From positions 1 to 55,461 of the forward strand of contig JBBHKE010002943.1 in the NCBI GenBank assembly GCA_037447655.1: a stretch of DNA of 55,461 nt, in the 5' to 3' direction. The stretch comes from Zygnema cylindricum. Lineage: Eukaryota; Streptophyta; Zygnematophyceae; Zygnematales; Zygnemataceae. Each line of letters begins with the position of its first letter. Position 1 is the first letter of the stretch. The notes below the pieces were generated by a model. The model did no database searches. It was not told where the DNA came from and saw nothing but the letters and a program-made list of their open reading frames with translations. Made by a program: the position numbers and the translations under genes. Of the stretch, positions 32,074 to 41,813 are shown in pieces.

Positions 32074-33457
32074 TGTTGTTTTTGAAAAGTTAGTTTCGTG
32101 CGAACACGGCGTTTCGTGCGTACGCGATGTTTCGTGCGTGCGCGTGCGCGTGTTCGCGTGCGTACGCATTTACGTGATATACTGTGGAGGTTCGAAAAGA
32201 TTTGCGGATTGGGGGAGTAAGTGTACGAGTGAAATCAAAGTGACGTGGGGAACAAATTGAGTGGTGCAAAATGCGCTTGGAAATGAACGGCGGATCGTGA
32301 AGCGATCGGATATGAAATGCTTGAAATATTTAAATTGTACGCCGGCCGTACGGAACCCAATGTTACGGGCGACAATTATGGAAAGTACGCGGTGGTACAT
32401 AGAATCTATTTTGGACAGGTGTACTATTAAGTGTACTTTATTTGCGACGCATTTATCGAAAATGACGTGTACCTTATATGCGACAAGGCGCATTTATGAC
32501 GAAATACGCGGTTTCAGTACGGACAATCTTTGGATGTTACCGTATCGTTTCGACAGTGGATTGTGTTGTACTTTGAGGCGTCCGCCGGTTTTTTTTTTAA
32601 TGATTCACACTATTTTGAGGATGTATGATCAAGTGGGCCGTACGTATGTGATATCGGTTCACTACGTGGACTTATCGACAAGTGACTAAGCAAGTTGTCA
32701 CTTATGACGCGGATTTGTGGATGCGTTGGTGTAAATATTTGAAAAAAAAATTTCTTGTCGTATGTGTATTAATAAATTAGAGTTGATTATGATGTTTATA
32801 TTTAAGTGATCAATTAGGGTTTCGATAGTTTAATTTGTGTGTGTACGATGTTGTACTTGTAGACAAGTGTACGCTTACGATTGCTTGACTCTCAGGTGTA
32901 CGCTTACGATTAGTTTACTCTTACTAACAGGTTATTATGCGTAAATAGGATTTAGTGACAGTTGCGTAATTTACGTTGGTTATTTTGACACTTAGTGATT
33001 CTTTGACAGCTCACAAGTGTATATATAGGAATGAGCTTTGTTAGGAATAAATAATCAATGCTTGTTAGAAAAGTAGGGACCAAAGATGTAGTATTTTAGG
33101 GTTGTCAATTAGGTCATGCACTTTGAATGATATAATGATTATTTGATTATACTTTTGTTTATGTGTGATGCATTTGTTTGTTATTATTTATTTATGTTAT
33201 TTTACAAATGTTAGATATGCATTGTTTATGCATTTGTCCTAGGGTTTGTTTATGTCGATTATTCCATCAAACCTTAGATGTTGTCATAGGGTTTATTTAT
33301 GTTGATTATTCCATGAAACCCTAAATGTTGTTTGTTGCGTCTGTGTATGCATATGGAGGATACATTTCAAATGATTGTTCATTGGCCTAGCTTTGCTTAG
33401 CTTCTTGCATGATAGTTTGGGTTGCTTCTGCGGTCTATTTTAGATCAAAGAACAACA
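32074..33457. mobile_element. 1384 bp solo LTR inserted in family A pol
   Basis: Starts TGTTGTTTTTGA and ends TCAAAGAACAACA, flanked on both sides by GCACT (32069-32073 and 33458-33462). TG...CA ends with a short inverted repeat and a 5 bp target duplication are typical of an LTR, and there is no coding capacity. It contains two ~50 bp direct repeats (33238-33340, TAGGGTTTRTTTATGT). It is unlike the LTRs of families 1, 2 and A. A non-autonomous DNA transposon is a less likely alternative. Confidence 0.75.
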
Positions 33458-33588
33458 GCACTCTCCAGTTTCTCTATGTAAAATCTGCCGACCAAGTGGC
33501 CGATTATCTCACCAAGGCTCTTCATCGCCTTTACTTTGAGCAGCACCGCCTCTCCTCTAGACTTCCTCTTCCTCTTACTATTGGCTAA
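33458..33588 (+). pseudogene. C-terminal end of family A RNase H
   Basis: Resumes after the solo LTR with FLYVKSADQVADYLTKAL, the conserved copia C-terminal motif, and stops at TAA 33586-33588, ~43 bp before the polypurine tract. Phase matches the part left of the insertion. Confidence 0.8.
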
Positions 33589-33640
33589 ATTTCCTTTGTT
33601 TACATCTCAATCTATTTTCTAGTTTTCGCTTGAGGGGGGG

Positions 33641-34127
33641 TGTTAAGGGTCATTTAGCGTCAAGTTCACTTTTGTCCTATCTGTACCTTTTCATTATATG
33701 TGTCGGTGGTCTTGTCCGTACTTTTCATTTATTACGTCAGTCAAGTCTTGCCGTCATATTGGTTCGACTTACTTTTGGTCCTGTCCGTACTTCTTTAAGA
33801 CGGTCCAGTCTTTTGTACTTTTTATTACATACATCGATCTAGTCTTTTCTACGTACAAAGTCCTTTGACCTTCGGTCCAGTCTTTTGACCGTCGGTCCAG
33901 TCTTTCTTTTGTCTTATATACATTTATTAGAATCTAGACTAAGACCCTTTGTTACAGTGTAGCGTAGAACGTTTAGACTCCACAGTAATTAGCACTGTAT
34001 ATTTTTGTATATTAGTGACAATTCTCACTTAATGAAATCATCCCAAATACAAATCAATTCCTCTCTCCAATACATTGATCTTTCTCTTGTGTACAATTTC
34101 ATGGCTTCCGCCAATCCACCTCCAATA
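33641..34127 (+). repeat. 3' LTR of family A element, 487 bp
   Basis: TGTTAAGGGTC to CCACCTCCAATA. It holds several GTCCAGTCTTTT-like direct repeats between 33815 and 33910, TATATA at 33915-33920 and, near its end, the copied gag start ATGGCTTCC at 34101. Confidence 0.8.
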
Positions 34128-34837
34128 CTTGTGACAACGTTGACGTCACTGATTCAATAACTTTCCGCCATGGTTTCGTGATTTCGTTTTTTCTACTTTT
34201 CTCTCTCGACTTGCCATTAAAAAAAAACCTAAAAAATGTAAAAAATAATATTTTTAAAAGATCTTTCATTTTACACCAATATTGTCGTGTTTCATTCTAA
34301 AAAGTGTGAGATGAAAGCGATGGTGGGAGAGGGAGAGGGGAGAGGCGACGACGACGAAATTTTTTGCAAAGGACCCCATGAATGAAAGTGGAGGTCCGAG
34401 ACCCCTGCAATTTTTCCCGTACATGCGCCTGACGAGCACGGACAAAAATAGCGAGGACTCTCCCTTGTCCTAAAATTTTCCCACTCTTGTGGCGCTTGCG
34501 TGGTTCGTTTTTCATTCGCTGTTTGGGCGGTACTTGAACTAAAATCACCCCCTAAAGGTGATTTTGGATGAAGTTTTTTTTTGGGCTGGATTCTCTTGCC
34601 CGTAGGTCGAAAAGGGGAAAACGCTAAAATGCGTTCACATGACGACAAACACGCCGTACATCCAAAGTATGAATTGACGTTCACTCTACTTTGATAAAAA
34701 TGAATTTCTCGTACGGCTAAAGTTGTTTGTCAAAGTTCCCTGAATTTTAGGGCAAAAAGACAGAGAAAAGTAGATACTTTAATACATGATGACGTACCCT
34801 TACAGGGGCAAATCTCGCACTATAACTTAAGTGGTTA
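34128..34837. other. no gene recognised
   Basis: A minus-strand open frame of 130 codons (34292-34684) has no recognisable domain and is Ser/Pro-biased. A short hairpin (AAAATCACC/GGTGATTTT) lies at 34540-34566. Nothing else seen. Confidence 0.4.
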
Positions 34838-34840
34838 TAA

Positions 34841-35621
34841 GGGTAACCTTCTATCAGGCGAAAAGTGGGGTTGTTTACTGGAGAAAGTACCCTTGCGTAC
34901 TAGGCCGTACTGTTTTTTTTTTTTTTTTTACAAAAGATGTTTACTAAAAATTGGTTGGATTTTCCAGACTTCTTAAAGAAAAGTACCACCGTCCGATTTT
35001 CAATTTTCGACTCAAACGCTTCTTGTTTCCAGTATGTAGCTAGTCTCCTGCGACTGTCCTCGGGAGGAGAGTTTGTGATTACTGGAAGCGTGTTTTGTTC
35101 CACTTGTAAAGTCAGAGTCGATCCACGACAGACGTGAAGCAATAAACTTACATGTGGCAAATGGAGTGTACCGTGTGACATCAAAGCCAGCCTGTTCGAC
35201 GACAAAAAAATCTTGGTTGTATACCCAGCCTGTTCGACGACAAAAAAAACTTGGTTGTAGGACATGCTGTGACGTCTCCTTCATAAATGTGCGATACAGC
35301 GATTCACGTTCAAATGGTACATTCTTGGACATTTGTACAACCTTTAATTTTGCAACGGTTTTCGTGGCCGTTGATACCACAACAACATTAGCGTGACGCT
35401 ACTAGATATTTTAATCGGAGTCTGCCCGTACACATACGCAGCTGCGATTTTGACCTTTTGGAAATGATGATTATTCCCGGGCGGCTCAACTGGTCCTACG
35501 TGGTACCAATCGCAATCTAACACCTCATTCACTGGCACGACCTGATGGAAGGGTGTTACAAATATTACTGCCAGTAAACGTGTTCGTACGATTACTGGGA
35601 ACGCCTGATGGAAGGTTACCC
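34841..35621. mobile_element. 781 bp TIR element, PIF/Harbinger-like MITE
   Basis: GGGTAACCTTCTATCAGGCG at the left, CGCCTGATGGAAGGTTACCC at the right, TAA at 34838-34840 and 35622-35624. The body matches the 2624-3405 element in reverse orientation, including the poly(T) run at ~34911-34930. A short direct repeat (CAGCCTGTTCGACGAC at 35189 and 35227) is internal. No transposase. Confidence 0.7.
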
Positions 35622-35976
35622 TAATACGGGTGCTCAAACCTGCAGTTCGGATAATTAATGTTCCCAACTCTTTTTCGTTATTTACGACCTTGCGTGCCAC
35701 GTGGCGCTCTTGCCATACTCATGACATGTCGTACAGCATGATGTATGACATATGTAGCATTGTAGATGTGCAGGTGTCTACGTGGCGGCGAATTCTAAAT
35801 GCATAGAAGCAAACTGCGTGGCATACTCTCCACGTGGCGACCTCCTGCCAGTCGACGGCGACCTTTATTTGCTTTTCTGGAGCCTTTGGCATTGCCTCCC
35901 TTGCAAAAAAATCTAGCCAATCACTCTCTCTCAGTTACTTCACACACCACTCACTATCCTCTTCCCTTTCTTTGGA

Positions 35977-35978
<2 letters not shown>

Positions 35979-36020
<42 letters not shown>
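35979..36020 (+). repeat. (CT)n tract upstream of the DUF7733 gene
   Basis: About 20 CT units ending 14 nt before the start codon. Pyrimidine-rich tracts near transcription starts and in 5' UTRs are common in plants, so this is probably 5' UTR or core promoter. Confidence 0.85.
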
Positions 36021-36025
<5 letters not shown>

Positions 36026-36034
36026 CCGTCAACC

Positions 36035-36489
36035 ATGTCGGGAATTACAGCTGGCACGGGCCAGACCATGGCTCCTGACGCTCAGACCAAAGCCACTCCC
36101 ATGGGAGCCGCTTTCCCTGTCAGTTTTGCTCAGTTACAGCTGGCAGCCTGTGCCCTTGTTTTGGCCACTAGCGGCCTGGTCCCCATAGAGGAGCTTGGGA
36201 CAGCTGGCTTTGCCTCCGTGTATGCCGTATTTTTGGCGCGCCAGGTGTTTCCCAACAGAAGCAGACAAAAACCGCCGCCCCTGCTGGAGCCACGGAGCTG
36301 GTTTCCGCTCGTCTCTGCGATGGGATCGATTGTCGGATTGTTTTTGCCTCTGGCGTATGTGTTCGGAGGTAGACGTTATTCTCTCTCTCTTTCTGTCTTG
36401 TATTTGTCACTATCTCTCTGTCCCTCTCTGTCTCTCCTTCTCACTCTTTCTCTCTCTTTCTCTCCCTGTCTCTTTTATATGATAGTCTT

Positions 36490-36558
<69 letters not shown>

Positions 36559-37205
36559 TCCTCCTCTCCCTCTCTCCATGATATGTAGAGGTGCAAATGA
36601 GAACGACGACAGGAATCATCCACACCGAAAACACTTGGAAAGACAAAAAGACTTGACTTGACTTGTCTTTAAGACTTGTGTTTATTTATTTGAAAGACAT
36701 TGTGTACACGCAACAGGCAGGCGAATTACGCAGTCGTTATTAGAGTAAATTACACTAATTCACTGGTTCTACCTTTGTTGTCATTACCCGGCTATGCTTA
36801 ATTATTTGAACTTTATCAACTTCTATTTGAACATTAAATTATTTAAACTACAATTTCAAAGAATCGTTATTTAAGAGCATTAAACAACAGATTATATGTG
36901 GTTTCGGAGTTTGGCATTTACTACATTTTTAATTGGTATTAGTGTTGATAACACTAGTTTGGTCCCGTTTTCTTTTTCCCTTTGTATACAAATTAGTGTT
37001 ACCAACACTAATTGTTTTTTTTTTACGCTAATTATTTTTTCGGTTCACAATCGTACGCTTCATTGGCACTGGAAATTGACTTATGAACACCAAAACAGTT
37101 TTCATGCTGATTCCTTTTTTTGTTAATCAATACTACATCAGTCCTCATACTAATTACCTTTTTTGGAATCATTACCACAAACAGTTCTATTTTTTTTTTT
37201 TTTTT

Positions 37206-37236
<31 letters not shown>

Positions 37237-38128
37237 TAAGTTATTAGTCCTGTTATTTGCTCAATCAAAGCCTTTATTCTGGTGCGACATTTGTTCTCAA
37301 GGAAGACCTTGTAAGATAGTAAATCCTCTTACTTCTTCTTACCCTACCATTGTTTATTAAAGCCATTATCATTACTGTAGTCATATTTTTCCCTCTCTCG
37401 CATTCTTTAGTTTTTGGAATAAAGCAGGATAAATTAAAAAGCACGATGGTAAACCATCTGAGTCCGGGGGTACAAAAGAGGCGGCATGGCCAAAACTGAA
37501 AAACTACTAATAGTTTTTCTAGCTTTCGATAAACTTGAATTACACTCCCTTCGTTTCTGTCTTGTCTGGTCTTGTTTTGTTTTGTTTTGTTTTCTTCTGT
37601 TAAAATTTGTTTTCAAACTTTTTTATTTTTGTCTTCTTTTCAGGATTCACTCAAGGTGACCAAAAGGCGGTGGCCTCCGCGACTCCCCAACTATTTCTTC
37701 TCGCCTGTCAAATGTTAACCGAGAGTACCATGGTTCAATTTGACTGGATGACTCTCCCGGTACGAATTATTATAACCCTTTTGTACACCGCCCGTCGTTT
37801 AGTGGTCATCAACATCTGGGTACGAGAAATTTTTGCTGAAAATCCGTTCACAATTCAATTACCTCTTTGGGAACTTTTCGGACGAGCTTTGGCTCTTGCA
37901 AACGGAGCCTTTTGGTCGACAAATCTCGTCTGTTTTGTGATTCCTGTCCTTCTTCCGAGATCCTTTGAAAAACATTATGAAGTGGAGCACGGGACTCGAC
38001 AAGGTGGAGTTGTGGATAAGATGGCGTCAGAAAAGGGCGAGGGACATGACGTGGGAGATAATAATAATAAGAACGGAAAGACAAGCTTTTGGAGAGGCGT
38101 TACGGGGATAAAAAGTAAAGCCATATAA
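36035..38128 (+). CDS. plant DUF7733-type multi-pass membrane protein
   Basis: Two exons, 36035-36368 and 37644-38128, joined in phase 1 at GGAG/GTAGAC and TTTTCAG/GATTC, give 272 residues. Four or five hydrophobic segments are visible: ~31-50, 55-73, 89-112, 120-137 and 191-216. Motifs such as SGLVPIEEL, GLFLPLAYVFGGF.QGD, ATPQLFLLACQ and ALALANGAFWS...LPRSFEKHY match my memory of a plant-specific family of uncharacterised membrane proteins (DUF7733). The C-terminal ~45 residues are hydrophilic and Lys/Asn-rich. No biochemical function is known to me. The start was chosen after the (CT)n tract because an upstream in-frame ATG (35834) would translate the microsatellite. AATAAA at 38133 is a possible poly(A) signal. 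Confidence 0.8.
36378..36560 (+). repeat. interrupted CT-rich microsatellite at the start of the intron
   Basis: Long runs of TCTC with short interruptions begin ~10 nt after the 5' splice site; a pure stretch lies at ~36493-36550. Confidence 0.8.
36925..37060. mobile_element. fragment of the intronic TIR element family
   Basis: Contains ATTAGTGTTACCAACACTAA and, after a poly(T) run, ACGCTAATTATTTTTTCGGT, which parallels 49548-49605. Terminal repeats are not clear in this copy. Confidence 0.4.
37184..37232. repeat. poly(T) run in the intron
   Basis: About 49 nt of T with a single A. It could be the reverse poly(A) tail of a retroposed sequence, but no retrocopy is evident beside it. Confidence 0.7.
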
Positions 38129-38149
38129 AGTAAATAAAGAGAAGGAAAG

Positions 38150-40628
38150 TCAACTTAGTTTTGTGGGGAAAGTTTTGAAGGTTTAGAAAGAGGTTCGGAT
38201 ACAGGTCACCCTCGTGTACAGTCGAATACTGGTGTTATATTTTTCGTACCGAAGTTTAAAAAAAAAATTGTAAAAGTTGTAAAGTTGAAAAATCTGTGAT
38301 GTCTGAATTGTGAAATTGTACTTGAAATTTGAATGAGGGAGAAGCTCTTACCAAGAACTTTTTTTTTGGTCGGTACGTTGTTCATACAAAGTCAAAAGTC
38401 AAAGGCAAAAGTCAAAGGCAAAGTCTTTGTTGCTGTGGTTTAATCTCTGTTTTACGGCTGGAAAAAAGTGCTTGCAACTAGTCTACATAACCGTATGCTG
38501 TTGAAAGTAAAATAGAAGTTAAAATTATTTTTTGATCACACATTTCTAATTTGTAGTGATAGGATGAAGGTTGTTCACACTTTGTTTCCTCAATTTTGTG
38601 TTCTCTAATGAAAAAAGTTTTTTTTTTTGTTTTTTTTTACGTGTTAGATTTTTCCTTTGATGTTTTGCTTGCTGGGTTTTGCTTTTTTGGGTATTTTCTA
38701 TTTCCTTGCCATCCTTTCGTATTTTCGTCGGTTTTGCCTTGATTTTCCTTTTTGTTTATTCCCTTGTCATGTGGTTCTTTCAGTTTTATAAATGCTACTT
38801 CATTTTGTTCCTATGGACTCAGATGGTTTACCATCGCGCTTTTTAATAAAGTCGCCCCCTTGAGAAAAAAAATTTTGGGAGCACCTTCATCAAACTTACA
38901 AATGTTTTTTTTTTCCTGTGTTCTCATTTATTTTTTATTTTTTTCTTTTTTGTCGTTTTAATTTGACTGACAATCAAATTCAGATAGTTATTTGCAAGAA
39001 TGGTTTGTCAAAGCTTGTCTTCTCCTTTTTGGGTTAATGTCTTTTTTACATAATACTTCCGTTGTCATCATATTTGTCTGTTATTCGGGAATTTTTTGGT
39101 TTTTTACTATGAAGTTTGTTTCTCATATTGTGTGGTAAGGCAGAGTGAAGGTCAAAACAAAAATAATACTACTCCTACCGGTTTAGTCAATGATCCCTGA
39201 AATAAAAACTCAGATCAATGGTATGTAAGAAAAAATGAAGGGAACACGATACTATGAATTACTATTATCATGATGGTTATAGATGGGCTATTCACACTAC
39301 CTGAAAGTTAAGGAATGCGTATATAATGTTTATGCGGGGTAGTATTCCCCGTTTCTAACCTAATTTTTACAAAATATCAGGTAATGTTAAGCAAATACTG
39401 TATAAACATTAATAGCAATTCCTAACTTGCCAGCAGCGTGAATGTCTCTTGGTATAGCTAAATACGAAAGTTTTCACTTGAACTGATAAAATAAGTCAAA
39501 GAGAATGCATAATGACTTTTCCTATTAGAGCAACAGCTTTTGGCATGTTGGATACTCTAAACCAAAAACTGTGTATTTTTGTTAAGCTCAAGGAACTGAT
39601 ACTAACTTTGTGAATGACTGAATAAATAGTATTTTAGTGAACGAGTTAGGTCACTATTTCAGTTGTAAATTTTGTATACTTGGGACATCTGTCGACTATG
39701 TACAACGCTTTGGTCCATTTTGAAGCAAAACTTTAAAACTTCACGGAAAAGAGCAAAACAATAACTTTTTTTTTATTGGCCTAGGCACAATTTTACATAC
39801 ACATAGAAATTTTTTTCTAGAGCTAAATCAGGTAAGACTGAGTATAGTGTGCAATGTATTAACATGGAGTGCCAATATCAGTTGTGAAATAACACCAAGA
39901 CCAAATAACGGATCAACAAAACTTGAAATTACTCAAAAGAGCAAATACCGACTGTTCATCGACTCTCTTCATTGACTTACTCCAGAAGTTGATTCAGATG
40001 TACAAACTCACTCTTCCCCGCCATACTTCATTTTGGATCAGAAACGATTATCAGAAGTGATTCAAATGGACCAATCCTGACTCCTCCTCACTTCACATTT
40101 TTGCATAAATGAAGATTTCGCGAGTTCTCCATACCGCCTACGGTTCAAACCTTAGTAAAATAGATCATATCAGCATTGTAAAGTGGTAACTAGAGAGTTA
40201 ACCACCAGAGTTAAGATAAAATTTGACCAAAAACTGTTCCAAGACGGTTATCCAACACTTTCTAAGGTTATCGAACTAGAAAAATTCCCAGTTTTTTACC
40301 TTATAATGACTCCACTGATTCATTGCCAAAGAAAACCTTTGAGGACTTTGCGAGCTTCCTGGTTCCACAACTGTTCTTGGGCCGAGGAACGATTTTCATA
40401 CACCATCTCTCTCTGGGCAGGAAGAAAAGAGGAGGAGAGAAGAGAGGAGGAAAGAAGAGAGGAGCCTACAGATGTGAAGCTACTACTGGTATACGAATTG
40501 CTCCATGAAGACCTGCAAAATGGCCATATAACAGAGACATTGTCATTGAATCGATGTTCTTACAATATACTACGCCAAGTATTGTTATTAGCAAATTGCT
40601 TTTATCACCACTTAAAACAAACTTATTT
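38150..40628. other. intergenic, no gene recognised
   Basis: T-rich and A-rich sequence. The only long frame (40183-40650, plus) contains a purine-repeat stretch (EERREEERREE) and shows no domain. A 33 nt inverted copy of an intron segment is at 38815-38847. Confidence 0.5.
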
Positions 40629-40629
40629 C

Positions 40630-40866
40630 CGTGCACACTTATCAGATTAGTAATCCGACGGTTGAGATAAAAAGGTAAGATCATTTACTTCCAATTGGCG
40701 GTCTTTAGACGGAAATCGGACGTGTGCACAGAGGAAAGTTGATTTAAGTGGCGAAAAAAACATTAACACTAACACGTGTCCAATTTCCGTTTAAGGACCG
40801 CCGATCGGAAGATAAGGATCTTACCTTCTATTGTGACCGTCGGATTAATAATCGGATAAGTGTGCA
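40630..40866. repeat. long inverted repeat, ~95 bp arms
   Basis: Left arm 40630-40724 (TAATCCGACGGTTGAG, GGTAAGATCATTTACTTCC, GGCGGTCTTTAGACGGAAAT) and right arm 40772-40866 are reverse complements with scattered mismatches; the loop is ~47 nt. A loop-like copy (GAAAAGTTGATTTACTTGGC) follows at ~40870. It is probably a foldback MITE. Its transcript would form a long hairpin. Confidence 0.75.
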
Positions 40867-41813
40867 GAAAAGAAAAGTTGATTTACTTGGCGAAATAAGC
40901 ATCAACGCTAATAACGATACACGGTGTAGTGCTCAATAACTCTATTTACTTCTTTTGTGATTTGCACCTTCGTCGCAAACAGGGTCATTAACATACTGTA
41001 TGTCAATCCTACCCTAACAGCCATCCCTATGGACGTAAAATAAATAGGGTGAAATCGAGTTAAACTTTTTCAGTATTGTTTGAAAACAAAAGTTAAAAAA
41101 TGCGAAAATACACGTCAATTTGCCAGTGAGAAAACCACATTCTCTCCGCCAAGAGAAAGCTTCAAAATTGTAATTTTTGTAAAAAAAATCATGAGAAGTT
41201 CAAATCTCTTGAAAACTCGTCATCAATAAATGGCAAATTTCAGAACGCAAAATAATAAATATTGAACAGCCTTCGAGTTGAAAAGGGTGGCTGTTACAGT
41301 CCTACAGAAATGCCTGACACTTTGAGATAGAAAGCAGGACTTAGCAGCAAATCGGTGATAAATACGAATCAGAACACAAAAACTTCCTCCAGTTCATCAT
41401 CGTCGCCAGTCTTTAAAGCATACGACTACCATAACAACGACTATCATACGACTCAGTTATTTACTATCAATTATTTGTCTGCTACTATCTTCGCCAGACA
41501 AATAATTTGTTGGCATTGTCACATGATTGAGGTACCCATGAAGTCAGTCTTTAATAAAAACCAGCTATGTTGTCACTAAGACAAAACTCAACTTTATCAT
41601 CTAATAGTAGAAAAAATTAAATCAATGCAACAGATGATGAGCACTTTACTAAGTTTAAAGGTGATATAGGATTTTTGACCAAATGGAATCAGTGACAGAC
41701 TTGTGAAGAAAACTGAGGAAATATCACAAGGACGCCTGGACCAAACCAAAACTAAATCGAAGCTATAGGCAAAATATAGTGGAATCTTTGTGCAGAATAT
41801 TCATGAGAATTTT

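Larger units (their letters stand above)
27401..34127 (+). mobile_element. family A Ty1/copia retrotransposon with nested solo LTR
   Basis: Truncated 5' LTR (27401-27657), half-tRNA-Met primer-binding site, gag-pol as one frame, polypurine tract GAGGGGGGG (33632-33640) and a full 3' LTR (33641-34127). The order protease, integrase, reverse transcriptase, RNase H is copia-type. The frame is closed by TGA (27733), TAG (28402) and TGA (31162) and by a 1384 bp insertion near the end of RNase H. Two of the stops could be CGA to TGA changes, as expected from decay of methylated CpG. Confidence 0.9.

Noticed and set aside
32074-33457. CACTA, hAT or Mutator DNA transposon
   Set aside because: Ends are TG...CA with a 5 bp duplication; none of those superfamilies has that combination.
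27401-34127. Endogenous pararetrovirus or retrovirus
   Set aside because: Integrase precedes reverse transcriptase, and there is no movement protein, coat or envelope region; the order is that of Ty1/copia.
34292-34684. 130-codon minus-strand frame
   Set aside because: No recognisable motif, biased composition, and another frame is equally open over the same bases.
40183-40650. 155-codon plus-strand frame
   Set aside because: Contains a purine simple repeat and overlaps the long foldback; no domain and no conserved-looking segment.
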